This document shows positions 18,057 to 27,396 of a DNA stretch of 64,000 nt, one piece after another. The stretch comes from Xanthomarina gelatinilytica (GTDB lineage Bacteria > Bacteroidota > Bacteroidia > Flavobacteriales > Flavobacteriaceae): positions 558,001-622,000 of the forward strand of contig NZ_ANLA01000004.1 in the NCBI RefSeq assembly GCF_000348685.1, written 5' to 3'. Positions within the stretch are counted from its first letter, which is position 1. Each line of letters opens with the position of its first letter. The translations under genes were made by a program, and so were the position numbers. Under the pieces are notes generated by a model. The model was not told the DNA's origin. It saw only the letters and a list, made by a program, of their open reading frames with translations, and made no database searches.

Positions 18057-19037
18057 ATGTCTCAGTTTACAGAACCCATACTACAAGAAAACAAAGATCG
18101 ATTTGTTATTTTTCCAATTCAGCATCATGATATTTGGGAGTGGTACAAAAAATCGGAAGCTAGTTTCTGGACAGCCGAAGAAATAGATTTACATCAGGAC
18201 CTTACAGATTGGACCACGAAATTGAATGATGACGAACGTTATTTTATTAAACACATTTTAGCTTTTTTTGCTGCAAGTGATGGGATAGTTAACGAAAACC
18301 TGGCCGAAAACTTTGTAAACGAAGTGCAATACAGTGAAGCCAAGTTCTTTTATGGGTTCCAAATCATGATGGAAAACATTCATAGTGAAACTTATTCCTT
18401 GTTAATTGACACCTATGTAAAAGACGAAACTGAAAAAGACCAGTTGTTCAATGCCATTGAAAACTTTCCTGCCATCAAGAAAAAGGCAGATTGGGCTTTA
18501 AAATGGATAGAGTCGCCAAGTTTTGCCGAACGTTTGATTGCTTTTGCTGCTGTAGAAGGGATTTTCTTCTCTGGTGCTTTTTGCTCCATTTTCTGGTTGA
18601 AAAAGCGTGGCTTAATGCCTGGCTTGACCTTTTCAAACGAATTGATTTCCAGAGACGAAGGTGTGCATTGCGACTTTGCTGTGCACTTGCACAACAATCA
18701 CTTGGTGAATAAAGTGCCTAAAGCACGTATTAGAGAAATTCTTGTGGATGCTTTGGATATTGAAAGAGAGTTTATAACAGAATCTCTACCAGCCAGTTTA
18801 ATTGGTATGAATGCCAAATTAATGGCGCAATATTTAGAGTTTGTAACCGATAGACTGTTAAGCGAATTGGATTGTGAGAAAGAGTACAACACGCCAAACC
18901 CATTTGACTTTATGGATATGATTTCGCTTCAAGGGAAAACAAATTTCTTTGAAAAGCGTGTCGCTGAATACCAAAAAGCTGGTGTGGCCAACAAAGAAGA
19001 AGCAGGCGACAAATTTAGTTTCGATGCCGATTTTTAA
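18057..19037 (+). CDS. nrdB: Ribonucleoside-diphosphate reductase, beta subunit (class Ia)
   Basis: Small radical-carrying subunit of ribonucleotide reductase. Diiron ligands align with the E. coli enzyme: Asp75, Glu106 and His109, with radical Tyr113 in ENIHSETY (His+4, the same spacing as His118/Tyr122). The second ligand cluster is in EGIFFSGAF and RDEGVHCDF. The retained Tyr argues for the standard Fe-tyrosyl type rather than the Tyr-less forms. 326 aa, normal length. The alpha subunit follows after a 186-nt structured gap. Confidence 0.97.
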   Translation: MSQFTEPILQENKDRFVIFPIQHHDIWEWYKKSEASFWTAEEIDLHQDLTDWTTKLNDDERYFIKHILAFFAASDGIVNENLAENFVNEVQYSEAKFFYGFQIMMENIHSETYSLLIDTYVKDETEKDQLFNAIENFPAIKKKADWALKWIESPSFAERLIAFAAVEGIFFSGAFCSIFWLKKRGLMPGLTFSNELISRDEGVHCDFAVHLHNNHLVNKVPKARIREILVDALDIEREFITESLPASLIGMNAKLMAQYLEFVTDRLLSELDCEKEYNTPNPFDFMDMISLQGKTNFFEKRVAEYQKAGVANKEEAGDKFSFDADF

Positions 19038-19061
19038 ATAAAAAAAACCCTAAGAATATAA

Positions 19062-19207
19062 AATAAGTTAATAGCAAGCTTCATGTAACCGCACCTGAGG
19101 ATCCTTGTAACTTATTCCAATAAAATTTAAACTTCAAGCACGTTTATCTCTTTAAATGTGCTTGAGCCAATTAATTAATCTATTTTCTGAAAAGCGTGTC
19201 AGAAAAT
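19062..19207 (+). promoter_or_regulatory. Structured nrdB-nrdA intercistronic RNA
   Basis: Three inverted repeats occur in a row. Stem AATAAGTTA (19062-19070) pairs with TAACTTATT (19108-19116), extended inward by CAAG/CTTG. A 13-bp stem (19134-19146 with 19153-19165, one G-U) has a 6-nt loop. A 9-bp stem ATTTTCTGA (19182-19190) pairs with 19199-19207. None has a T-tract, so they are not terminators. The last ends 16 nt before the nrdA start. They could stabilise or process the message or set subunit ratio. Confidence 0.55.
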
Positions 19208-19223
19208 TAAAAACCTGTAAAAT

Positions 19224-21689
19224 ATGTATGTAGTAAAAAGAGACGGCAGAAAAGAACCAATGATGTTCGATAAGATTACAGCTAGAGTAAGAAAGTTGTG
19301 TTATGGCTTAAACGAACTGGTAGATCCAGTAAAAGTTGCCATGAGAGTGATTGAAGGACTTTACGATGGGGTAACCACCAGTGAACTTGATAATCTGGCA
19401 GCCGAAGTAGCTGCAACCATGACAACGGCTCACCCAGATTACGCACGCTTGGCTGCAAGGATTTCTGTGTCTAATTTACACAAAAACACAAAAAAATCAT
19501 TTAGTGAAGTCATGCACGATTTATACGTGTATGTTAACCCAAGAACAGGAAAAAAAGCACCATTGCTGTCTGATGAGGTGTACCAGGTTATTATGGATAA
19601 TAAAGAGAAATTGGACTCTACCATAATATATAATCGCGATTTTGGTTACGATTATTTCGGTTTTAAAACCTTGGAACGTTCTTATTTACTAAAATTAAAT
19701 GGAAAAATTGCCGAACGTCCACAACACATGCTCATGAGAGTTTCGGTAGGAATTCATCTAAACGATTTAGATGCAGTTATTGAGACTTACGAACTCATGT
19801 CCAAAAAATATTTTACACACGCCACACCAACCCTTTTTAATTCAGGAACGCCAAAACCACAAATGTCTTCTTGTTTTCTTTTAACTATGAAAGAAGATAG
19901 TATAGACGGAATTTATGATACTTTAAAGCAAACGGCTAAAATCTCTCAATCCGCAGGTGGAATAGGTTTGGCAATGCACAACATTCGCGCTACCGGAAGT
20001 TATATAGCAGGAACCAACGGAACCAGTAATGGCATAGTGCCTATGTTACGAGTGTTTAATGATACGGCACGTTATGTAGATCAAGGCGGAGGAAAGCGTA
20101 AAGGAAGTTTCGCCATTTATTTAGAAACCTGGCATGCAGATATCTTCGACTTTTTGGATTTGAAGAAAAATCATGGAAAAGAAGAAATGCGCGCAAGGGA
20201 TTTGTTTTATGCCATGTGGATTTCCGATTTATTTATGAAACGTGTCCAGGAAGATGGACCATGGACACTAATGTGCCCAAACGAGTGTCCTGGTTTGCCA
20301 GAAACCCATAGCGAAGAATTTGAAGCCCTTTACTTAAAATATGAAGCAGAAGGCAAAGGCAGAAAAACTATAAAAGCCAGGGAGCTTTGGGAGAAAATTT
20401 TAGAATCTCAAATAGAAACAGGTACACCTTACATGCTGTACAAAGATGCTGCCAACCGTAAATCCAATCAAAAAAATTTAGGAACCATACGTTCTTCGAA
20501 TTTATGTACAGAAATCATGGAATACACCTCTCCAGATGAGGTTGCAGTATGTAATTTGGCATCTATAGCCTTGCCAATGTTTATAAAAAACAACGAGTTT
20601 GATCATAAGGAGTTATTTAAAATTACCAAACGCGTTACTAAAAACTTGAACAAGGTTATAGATAGAAACTATTATCCAGTTAAAGAAGCCGAAAATTCCA
20701 ATTTCCGTCACAGACCAATAGGTCTGGGGGTTCAAGGTTTGGCAGATACTTTTATCAAGCTTCGCATGCCTTTTACCAGTGACGAAGCAAAAAAACTCAA
20801 TCAGGACATATTTGAAACACTTTATTTTGCTGCTGTTACGGCAAGTATGGAAGAAGCGCAAAAAGATGGACCTTACCAAACCTACCAAGGCTCACCAATT
20901 AGCAATGGGGAATTTCAACACAACCTGTGGGGAATAAAGGACGAAGAGTTGAGTGGCCGTTGGGATTGGGCAAAACTGCGCAAAGAAGTTAAAAAACATG
21001 GGGTAAGAAACTCGTTGTTGGTAGCTCCTATGCCAACGGCAAGTACCTCGCAAATATTGGGCAATAATGAGTGTTTTGAGCCATATACTTCTAATATATA
21101 CACACGTCGTGTATTGTCTGGTGAATTTATTGTGGTTAACAAACATTTGTTGGAAGATTTGGTGGAACTAGGATTGTGGAACGATGGTTTAAAGCAAGAC
21201 ATCATGAGAGCCAATGGCTCTGTACAAAATATAGATGTGATACCTCAACACATTAAAGACCTTTACAAAACGGTATGGGAATTAAGCATGAAAGACATTA
21301 TTGACATGTCTCGACAAAGAGGCTATTTTATAGATCAGTCCCAGTCCTTAAATCTGTTCATGGAAGGTGCAACCATGGCTAAGCTAACCTCCATGCATTT
21401 TTATGCTTGGAAGAGTGGGTTAAAGACAGGCATGTATTATTTAAGAACCAAGAGCGCAGTAGATGCCATTAAGTTTACCTTGGATACCAAAAAGAAAGAA
21501 GAACCAGTAGCCAACAGTGTTGAAGTAGATGAGACATTAAAGGCACAACAACAAAAAGCTGCTAAAACGGCCGAAACATTTAGCCAGCAAGCTAAAGACG
21601 TGGAGCCTATGTCTGCCGAAGAAATGAAAGCTTTAATTGCTCAGGCAAAAGAAGCAGAAGGCGATGATTGTTTGATGTGTGGTTCTTAA
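19224..21689 (+). CDS. nrdA: Ribonucleoside-diphosphate reductase, alpha subunit
   Basis: Catalytic subunit converting NDPs to dNDPs. An N-terminal ATP-cone (about 1-92) gives overall allosteric control. Active-site cysteines are visible in [10 protein letters not shown] and SNLCTEI, and the C-terminal shuttle pair in DDCLMCGS. 821 aa fits class Ia enzymes of this phylum. It ends at a terminator shared with the convergent phosphate transporter. Confidence 0.97.
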   Translation: MYVVKRDGRKEPMMFDKITARVRKLCYGLNELVDPVKVAMRVIEGLYDGVTTSELDNLAAEVAATMTTAHPDYARLAARISVSNLHKNTKKSFSEVMHDLYVYVNPRTGKKAPLLSDEVYQVIMDNKEKLDSTIIYNRDFGYDYFGFKTLERSYLLKLNGKIAERPQHMLMRVSVGIHLNDLDAVIETYELMSKKYFTHATPTLFNSGTPKPQMSSCFLLTMKEDSIDGIYDTLKQTAKISQSAGGIGLAMHNIRATGSYIAGTNGTSNGIVPMLRVFNDTARYVDQGGGKRKGSFAIYLETWHADIFDFLDLKKNHGKEEMRARDLFYAMWISDLFMKRVQEDGPWTLMCPNECPGLPETHSEEFEALYLKYEAEGKGRKTIKARELWEKILESQIETGTPYMLYKDAANRKSNQKNLGTIRSSNLCTEIMEYTSPDEVAVCNLASIALPMFIKNNEFDHKELFKITKRVTKNLNKVIDRNYYPVKEAENSNFRHRPIGLGVQGLADTFIKLRMPFTSDEAKKLNQDIFETLYFAAVTASMEEAQKDGPYQTYQGSPISNGEFQHNLWGIKDEELSGRWDWAKLRKEVKKHGVRNSLLVAPMPTASTSQILGNNECFEPYTSNIYTRRVLSGEFIVVNKHLLEDLVELGLWNDGLKQDIMRANGSVQNIDVIPQHIKDLYKTVWELSMKDIIDMSRQRGYFIDQSQSLNLFMEGATMAKLTSMHFYAWKSGLKTGMYYLRTKSAVDAIKFTLDTKKKEEPVANSVEVDETLKAQQQKAAKTAETFSQQAKDVEPMSAEEMKALIAQAKEAEGDDCLMCGS

Positions 21690-21711
21690 ATTAATTCAAT
21701 TAAGTGTTATA

Positions 21712-21742
21712 AAAAAAGCATCTCAATTTGAGATGCTTTTTT
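21712..21742. terminator. Bidirectional intrinsic terminator
   Basis: GCATCTC (21718-21724) pairs with GAGATGC (21730-21736), flanked by A and T runs so that it works on both strands. It lies between nrdA and the convergent PiT gene. Confidence 0.88.
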
Positions 21743-21770
21743 TTTGTTTTAGTGTTTATTGTAATGACAT

Positions 21771-24074
21771 TTAATCTGTGTTCTCTTCTGAAATTTTAGC
21801 AGGCTTTATGGAACTGTCAAAAGCACCATGATACTCTTCCAGGAGATTCATAATGGCAGCCAGTAAATCTTTGGTCTCCAGAAGAATACTAAAATACAAA
21901 GTTGTGTTTTTAGGACTTGATTCTTCGTTCCTGGTACGTTCTACCTGTTTTTGAATTTTATCGGTAACTAGAGTGACAATTTCTTTCTTTCTATTTAAAA
22001 CAACACCTATTTCTTCAAAAGAACGGGACTCAAAAGCTTTTCTGGTATTGTTGAACAGTCTTTCAAAACGTTCATCAACTTCCTTCAACTCTTTAATTTG
22101 GCTAAATTTAAGTTTTTTATGGTTGTTGTTAACGTGTTTGTGGCTCACTTTGGTAATGTATTCCAAAGATTGGGTAATATCTTGTAGATATCCCAAAACG
22201 TTTATATAAAAACTGCTGGCAGCTACGCTGGATTCATCCAGGTTCTTAATAAAATAAAAAATATGGTCTCTCAATTCATCTATTTCATCAGATAGTTTGA
22301 TGACTTGTTTTTTATTCTTTTTAAGTAAAGACAAATCTTGTTTGGCAAGACCGTTAATGGCATTGGTGTAAATTTTATTTCCACGTTTAATAACATGGGC
22401 AATATTGTCTGCACTTTCATGTATCACTCCTTGAATAGAGCTGCTTTCGGCACGTGTTAAACTATCTTCGGCTTTATTGGTGTCAGATTTCTTTTTATGT
22501 GAAATATAGCTTCTTACAAGTAAAATGGTAGCCAGCAATAAGAATATTGGGACCATGACTTGTACGTTCCAGTTTAAGAAATACGCAATGATGGCTGCAG
22601 ATATAAAGGCAATAAAAGCTGTAAAGAACCAACCACCAATTACGTTTAAAACTCCAGCAACCCTGTAAACAGCACTTTCTGCTCCCCAGGCTCTATCTGC
22701 CAAAGAGGTACCCATGGCAACCATAAAAGTAACATAGGTTGTGGACAGTGGTAGTTTCATAGATGTTGCAATAGAAATCAAGACAGCTGCAACCATTAAG
22801 TTAATGGCAGCACGAACCAAATCGAAGGCTGGCAACTCATAGGTTTTATCCTTTTTTAAAGAAATGACAGGTTTTTCAAACTGTTTTTCAATTTTCGCCT
22901 GCCAAGATTCCGGTAAAATATATGAAGACATTTGGGAGCCTAAAATAGCAAACCTCACAAAACCTCGCGAAAGGAAGTTAGGTTGAAAGCGTTCTTTGGT
23001 CTCTTCTTGACTGGATAAATCCAAAGAGGTTTTAACAACAGCCTTCGCTTTGCTTGAAAACCATAAGGTGACAACCATAATTAAACCTGCTGCAACCAAC
23101 AAATAGGTAGGTGTTGGTACTTTGTCTGCCAAAAACCCCATGCTAAAAGCATCGGCAGCAACTCCAGAGTTAACCCATGTGGAGTAAGATAGCCATCCAG
23201 CAATAGGAACACCTATAAAGTTTACTAAATCGTTTCCAGCAAAAGCCAATGCCAAAGCAAATGTTCCAACCAAGATAATTAACTTATAGATGTTCACTTT
23301 TGCCAAGCTAATTAATAAATAAGATAACATAGACCAGAACAGCATGCTTACGCTAACAATCAGTAATACGTGGTTCTCCAAATAGCTATTAACGGTTTCG
23401 CCATTTAAAATTCCGAAAGGTTCTTTTGCAAAAGACATTCCTTTTAAACCTTTCATAAAAATAAAGTAAGTGATGGAAGTTAAAGCCAAGCCTCCAAATA
23501 TGGCTCCAACCCAATTGGATTTCTTTTCAAAATTATAAGAAAGCCATAACCTGGCTATCCATTGCACGATAGCACCTACTGTGAATGCGACAATGACAGA
23601 CAAGAGAATGCCAAAAATAATTTCGGTGGCTTTGGATGTGTTTATATATCCAATTACTTCAGCAAAACCACCACCATCATTCCCAACTTTAATTAAAGCC
23701 ATGGCTACCGAAGCACCTAGAAGTTCAAAAACAATGGATACAGTGGTTGAGGTTGGCATGCCAACTGTATTGAAAAAGTCCAACAACAAAATATCTGTAA
23801 TCATGACAGCCATAAAAATGATCATGATTTCATTGAACATAAACTCATGAGGATTAAAGATGCCTTTTCTGGCAACCTCCATCATGCCACTGGAGAAAAT
23901 GGCTCCCACAGCAACGCCCACACTGGCAACAATCATGATGGTTTTAAAAGAGATGGCTTTAGAGCCAATAGCCGAATTTAAAAAGTTTACGGCATCATTA
24001 CTTACACCTACAACCAAGTCTGCAATGGCCAAAACAGCCAGAGCAACAATCATTAATAAGTATATATTTTCCAT
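21771..24074 (-). CDS. PiT-family inorganic phosphate transporter with PhoU-like C-terminal domain
   Basis: 767 aa. Residues 1 to about 540 hold the duplicated PHO4 transport unit with some ten to twelve helices; VGVSNDAVNFLNSAIGSKA near the N-terminus and FAGNDLVNFIGVPIAGW in the second half are the two GxxND signatures. The last 220 residues are hydrophilic and helical (DEIDELRDHIFYFIKNLDESS...), like PhoU/DUF47 regulators usually encoded as a separate gene, so transport and gating may be fused. Its promoter carries two 11-bp-phased half-sites, which suggests phosphate control. The porin gene lies upstream on the same strand with its own promoter. Confidence 0.95.
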   Translation of the reverse strand: MENIYLLMIVALAVLAIADLVVGVSNDAVNFLNSAIGSKAISFKTIMIVASVGVAVGAIFSSGMMEVARKGIFNPHEFMFNEIMIIFMAVMITDILLLDFFNTVGMPTSTTVSIVFELLGASVAMALIKVGNDGGGFAEVIGYINTSKATEIIFGILLSVIVAFTVGAIVQWIARLWLSYNFEKKSNWVGAIFGGLALTSITYFIFMKGLKGMSFAKEPFGILNGETVNSYLENHVLLIVSVSMLFWSMLSYLLISLAKVNIYKLIILVGTFALALAFAGNDLVNFIGVPIAGWLSYSTWVNSGVAADAFSMGFLADKVPTPTYLLVAAGLIMVVTLWFSSKAKAVVKTSLDLSSQEETKERFQPNFLSRGFVRFAILGSQMSSYILPESWQAKIEKQFEKPVISLKKDKTYELPAFDLVRAAINLMVAAVLISIATSMKLPLSTTYVTFMVAMGTSLADRAWGAESAVYRVAGVLNVIGGWFFTAFIAFISAAIIAYFLNWNVQVMVPIFLLLATILLVRSYISHKKKSDTNKAEDSLTRAESSSIQGVIHESADNIAHVIKRGNKIYTNAINGLAKQDLSLLKKNKKQVIKLSDEIDELRDHIFYFIKNLDESSVAASSFYINVLGYLQDITQSLEYITKVSHKHVNNNHKKLKFSQIKELKEVDERFERLFNNTRKAFESRSFEEIGVVLNRKKEIVTLVTDKIQKQVERTRNEESSPKNTTLYFSILLETKDLLAAIMNLLEEYHGAFDSSIKPAKISEENTD

Positions 24075-24098
24075 TAGTTAGTTTTTAATTAGATAGTG

Positions 24099-24143
24099 CA
24101 AATATCTATAGTGTTTGTATTAGAAATGTTATCTAAATGTTAT
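24099..24143 (-). promoter_or_regulatory. PiT promoter with Pho-box-like half-sites
   Basis: -7 element GATATTTG on the minus strand (24099-24106). Two ATGTTAT half-sites (24126-24132 and 24137-24143) on the plus strand start 11 bp apart. The nearest half-site edge is 20 nt upstream of the -7 edge, so the box covers the -33 region. The start codon follows about 18 nt after the expected transcription start. Confidence 0.7.
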
Positions 24144-24146
24144 TAT

Positions 24147-25349
24147 TTAAAAGTGTATGTCAAATTGAAGCCTGTAAGCTAAACGGCTGTTTATGTTTTC
24201 AGTATCCACATAAGTAAAATCTGTTTGTACTTTTAATTTGTGTCCTACTATATATTTTGATAAACCCAGCGTGTATTCATTTACCAAACTCTCACCAGTA
24301 ATACTTTTGCTTAAATCTACATTGGAAAATCGACCAGCCACTTCCCAGTTTGATTTAAATAAGTAACCAGCTTGCAAATTGACAGCATTTCCAACTTGTA
24401 CTACTTGCCCTGTTGGCGTACCATCTGTTTCCTTTGCTATTGGGTCTTCAGCATCTCTATTGGCATATTCTCCCATAAAAGAAAAGCCTTTGTGCTTAAA
24501 CATGGCATCAACAAACAAGGTAGTGATATTCGTTTCGTAAAATCCGTTTTCAGTTAGCATGTAGGAGCCTTGATTGCTTCTGGTTTTAACAGCGTTATTG
24601 TTAAAATCGTAAGTGATACCAATGGCCAGTTTAGGGGTTTCAGGTCTGCTTAAAGAACCACCTATGTAGTCCCCTTTGTTTGGGAATAAGCCCAAAGGTA
24701 AAAACTCCAAACGGCCAGTGTATTGAAATCCACCTATATTTCCCGTGGTGACGTTTCTGCCTTCGCCTTGGGATATGGCAAGGGCTTCCCGAACAATAAA
24801 GGTATCTGTTAAATTGAAATGATGTCTGAATTGAATCCCTAAATCCCTATCTATATTAAAACCAGCATTTAAAATAGATCTATCCACAAACTGAAGGTTT
24901 CCTGAAGAAACAATGCGTTCCCTATTTCCAGGAAGTTTTGCTTGACCAAACCAAAGTTCAAAATTTTTGTAAAAATTCCATTTCATAACGGCATCCAAGA
25001 TAAATCTTGGGGTGTTGCTGGTGTATATGGAAGAGCCTGACATATCTCTATTGGATAAGCCTAGCTCTATTTTGTATTCTAGTTTTGGAGTTAAAGCATA
25101 GCCATCAAATTTTAACCTGGCGCGTCTTACTAAAAAAGCAGCTTCACCATTTGTTAACTCTCCATGATCGTTTTCCCAACTGGCAAGTGTTAAAAATTGC
25201 ATTCTGGCACCAACTTTCATGGTCCAAGAACTGTCTTTCCCCACTATGTTAAAGATGCCTTTACCAAACTTAGTAGAAGGGATTTCTTGAGCATTTACCA
25301 TAAAGGAAGTAGATAGTAATAATAAAATTACCGTTACTTTAAATTTCAT
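24147..25349 (-). CDS. Phosphate-selective porin (OprO/OprP family)
   Basis: 400 aa. Signal peptide ends MVNAQ (21). The rest is an outer-membrane beta-barrel with alternating amphipathic strands and a terminal aromatic residue (FDIHF). Segments such as GKGIFNIVGKDSSWTMKVGARMQF, RRARLKFDGYALTPKLEYKIEL and FELWFGQAKLPGNRERI match the OprO/P group. It would let phosphate or polyphosphate cross the outer membrane, feeding the PiT transporter encoded next to it. Own promoter with three phased half-sites. Confidence 0.9.
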   Translation of the reverse strand: MKFKVTVILLLLSTSFMVNAQEIPSTKFGKGIFNIVGKDSSWTMKVGARMQFLTLASWENDHGELTNGEAAFLVRRARLKFDGYALTPKLEYKIELGLSNRDMSGSSIYTSNTPRFILDAVMKWNFYKNFELWFGQAKLPGNRERIVSSGNLQFVDRSILNAGFNIDRDLGIQFRHHFNLTDTFIVREALAISQGEGRNVTTGNIGGFQYTGRLEFLPLGLFPNKGDYIGGSLSRPETPKLAIGITYDFNNNAVKTRSNQGSYMLTENGFYETNITTLFVDAMFKHKGFSFMGEYANRDAEDPIAKETDGTPTGQVVQVGNAVNLQAGYLFKSNWEVAGRFSNVDLSKSITGESLVNEYTLGLSKYIVGHKLKVQTDFTYVDTENINSRLAYRLQFDIHF

Positions 25350-25375
25350 ATTTAGGATTCTAGTTTTTGTCGCTG

Positions 25376-25420
25376 CAAAGAACTGACTTTAATGTTAAAT
25401 TAATGTTTCCTAAATATTAA
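25376..25420 (-). promoter_or_regulatory. Porin promoter with Pho-box-like half-sites
   Basis: -7 element GTTCTTTG on the minus strand (25376-25383). Half-sites ATGTTAA (25392), ATGTTTC (25403) and ATATTAA (25414) start exactly 11 bp apart; the second is 20 nt from the -7 edge, as at the PiT promoter. Confidence 0.65.
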
Positions 25421-25439
25421 ATTTAAAAATAGAACAAAA

Positions 25440-25462
25440 GGCTGCTTTGGCCAGAAGCAGCC
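25440..25462 (-). terminator. Possible minus-strand terminator in the porin-YwqK gap
   Basis: GGCTGCTT (25440-25447) pairs with AAGCAGCC (25455-25462), loop 7 nt, followed on the minus strand by TTTTGTTCT. No annotated gene ends here, so it may close an unrecognised short transcript or be an unrelated hairpin. Confidence 0.4.
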
Positions 25463-25520
25463 ATAGAATTCATGATAATTTAGTCGACAAAAACTAATAG
25501 ATTATATGAAATTACTAATT

Positions 25521-25546
25521 ATGTCTCAAGACATAGCAAATTTGCT
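25521..25546. promoter_or_regulatory. Two abutting palindromes in the porin-YwqK gap
   Basis: ATGTCTCAAGACAT (25521-25534) is directly followed by AGCAAATTTGCT (25535-25546). Both are perfect inverted repeats and may be protein-binding sites. The remaining gap (25463-25650) is AT-rich with no reading frame. Confidence 0.45.
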
Positions 25547-25650
25547 AATTAATTATGGTTTGAATGTAATGTAAATATTAATTAATTATTAAATGAGTCT
25601 TAATATTTTAAAAATTATAAAATACTGAATAACAAATTCTTATAGCTTTA

Positions 25651-25706
25651 ATGTTAATTTAATGTTATTTAGATGTTGCTAAATTGTTAATTATTGTTTA
25701 TATTTG
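25651..25706 (+). promoter_or_regulatory. YwqK promoter with Pho-box-like half-sites
   Basis: Half-sites ATGTTAA (25651), ATGTTAT (25662) and ATGTTGC (25673) start exactly 11 bp apart. TTG at 25676-25678 and a perfect -7 element TATATTTG at 25699-25706. The last half-site ends 20 nt from the -7 edge, the same spacing as at PiT. Confidence 0.72.
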
Positions 25707-25733
25707 AGATATAATATAAAAACCCAAATAATT

Positions 25734-26090
25734 ATGAAGAAATGTATTTTCTTTATTGCCTTTTTAATTACAGCTGTTTCTTTTGCGCAACAAGAGCGCG
25801 AACTAAAGCTTAACAAGGATACTAATTTAATTGAGGTTACTTACTATCATGACAATGGAGCTATAAGTCAAACAGGTACTTATACTTTAGACGGTAAACT
25901 TCAAGGTAAATGGTTAAGTTTTGATGCAGAAGGCAATAAATTAGTTTCGGCGAATTATGATAATGGGAAGAAAGTCGGCAAATGGTTTTACTGGTCAGGT
26001 AAAATTTTAAAAGAAGTAGATTATAGTAACAATGCTATTTCGAGTGTTAGTGAGTGGACCAATAAATCTACCATAGCACTACGTGATTAA
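25734..26090 (+). CDS. YwqK-like MORN-type repeat protein, secreted
   Basis: 118 aa from ATG 25734. Signal peptide MKKCIFFIAFLITAVSFAQ. The body has repeated G.W/Y motifs (YYHDNGAISQTGTY, GKLQGKWLSFDAEGNKL, GKKVGKWFYWSGKI), as in YwqK/MORN-like proteins often listed as toxin-antitoxin components without evidence. Function unknown. An earlier in-frame start at 25704 is excluded because it overlaps the -7 element. The promoter box links it to phosphate response by inference. Confidence 0.8.
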   Translation: MKKCIFFIAFLITAVSFAQQERELKLNKDTNLIEVTYYHDNGAISQTGTYTLDGKLQGKWLSFDAEGNKLVSANYDNGKKVGKWFYWSGKILKEVDYSNNAISSVSEWTNKSTIALRD

Positions 26091-26110
26091 ACAATGTATA
26101 TTAAAAAACA

Positions 26111-26138
26111 AAAAAGCATCCTGTTTAGGATGCTTTTT
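26111..26138. terminator. Bidirectional intrinsic terminator
   Basis: AAAAAGCATCCT (26111-26122) pairs with AGGATGCTTTTT (26127-26138), loop GTTT. It lies between the convergent YwqK and lipoprotein genes. Confidence 0.9.
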
Positions 26139-26161
26139 TGTTTTGTGACTAATTCAAATTG

Positions 26162-27346
26162 TTATTCAACAGTCCAACTTGCTCCCCAAGTTGCGTAATC
26201 GGTTCCTGTTCCATTACCATCGCCAGAGATAAAATCTGCTTCAGTAAAGGTTTCACCTGTATCGTTTTGCATTTTTTCAATAACATCAACAAAAGTAGCG
26301 TCTACAACATAAAGGTCACCGCTCAATACACCAGCACCTGTTGGGTTGTCACCAGCATCACCATCTAAATCAAAGGCTTCTTCAAAACCTTCAATGTAGA
26401 TATTGTTAAAGATACCTTGTGTTCCAGCTCTTAATCTGATAGCTTCATTACCAGTTGTAGAGCCGTTGCCAATTATGGTTAAATTGTTTACTGTAGGTTT
26501 AGAGAAATAACCAGCGGCATTACTAAAATCGGTATTGTATCCGTCAGCCTCTATACCTTTATCGTGATCAGCACCATGCTTAACATAAGCATTTGTAATA
26601 GTTCCTGTATAGCCTTCAGTCCAGTCAATAGAGTCATCTTGAGCGTTAACTACAGATACATAGCTTGCATTAACTGTACCACCAAAGAACTCAACACCAT
26701 CATCTTTTCCTTCAAAAGCTTGAATGTACTCAACAATTGTACTGTTTCCTACACCGTAAAAGGAAAAGCCGTTGTTTTCAGATTGGCCATCAGCAGCACC
26801 ACCAGAGTATTCAACACGTACATAACGAATGGTCCCAGAATCATCAGCAGCATTTGTACCACCAAATGGTAAACTAGCAATTTCTGAAGTAGAAGTAGCA
26901 GAACCTGTTACAGAATTGATAGGGGCTCTTCCTAAAATAATCAATCCACCCCAATCTCCAGCAGCTGGGTTAGCAGCACCAGACGTCATAACAATAGGGT
27001 TAGATGCTGTTCCGTTAGCAATGATTTTGGCACCTTGAGAGATAGCAATGTAAACATCGGCTCCAGAAGCTTCGGCTTCAATAGTTACACCTTCATTAAT
27101 GATAAGGTTTGTTCCAGAGGCCATGATTACAGGGCCGCTAATGGTGTAACATTTGTTAGCTTCTAAAACCAAATTTGAGTTAAATACGGCCGCAGGTATG
27201 GCTTCGCAACCATCTGTTGGAGTGTTGCCGCCACCATTATTGTTTATAACGCTATTGTCATTTATTACAATATCAGCAGTGTCATCAGTAGTACAAGAGA
27301 ATAGCATTGAAATGATTGCTAAACCTAAAATTAAATTATTTTTCAT
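26162..27346 (-). CDS. Surface lipoprotein with right-handed beta-helix
   Basis: 394 aa. A lipoprotein signal with lipobox-like MLFSC puts the mature N-terminus at Cys18, followed by an Asn/Gly-rich linker. The body consists of short beta-strand repeats rich in Gly, Asn, Ile and Val (for example NLIINEGVTIEAEASG, FSFYGVGNSTIVEYIQAFEGKDDG), the look of a parallel beta-helix. Asp-rich turns could bind Ca. It follows the TonB receptor gene on the same strand after 50 bp with no terminator between, so the two probably form one receptor-lipoprotein unit, comparable in plan to SusCD though the lipoprotein is not SusD-like. Ligand unknown; the promoter suggests a phosphorus compound. Confidence 0.82.
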   Translation of the reverse strand: MKNNLILGLAIISMLFSCTTDDTADIVINDNSVINNNGGGNTPTDGCEAIPAAVFNSNLVLEANKCYTISGPVIMASGTNLIINEGVTIEAEASGADVYIAISQGAKIIANGTASNPIVMTSGAANPAAGDWGGLIILGRAPINSVTGSATSTSEIASLPFGGTNAADDSGTIRYVRVEYSGGAADGQSENNGFSFYGVGNSTIVEYIQAFEGKDDGVEFFGGTVNASYVSVVNAQDDSIDWTEGYTGTITNAYVKHGADHDKGIEADGYNTDFSNAAGYFSKPTVNNLTIIGNGSTTGNEAIRLRAGTQGIFNNIYIEGFEEAFDLDGDAGDNPTGAGVLSGDLYVVDATFVDVIEKMQNDTGETFTEADFISGDGNGTGTDYATWGASWTVE

Positions 27347-27396
27347 TGTTTTTGAGTTTAATTATTGTCTTTAAAAGTTTATACTATTTATGGTTG

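Noticed and set aside
8011-26138. Recurring AGCATCC in terminators (8011, 26111, variant at 21718) as a possible DNA uptake word
   Set aside because: Only a few copies, all inside terminators; a genome-wide count would be needed to support anything beyond a common terminator stem.
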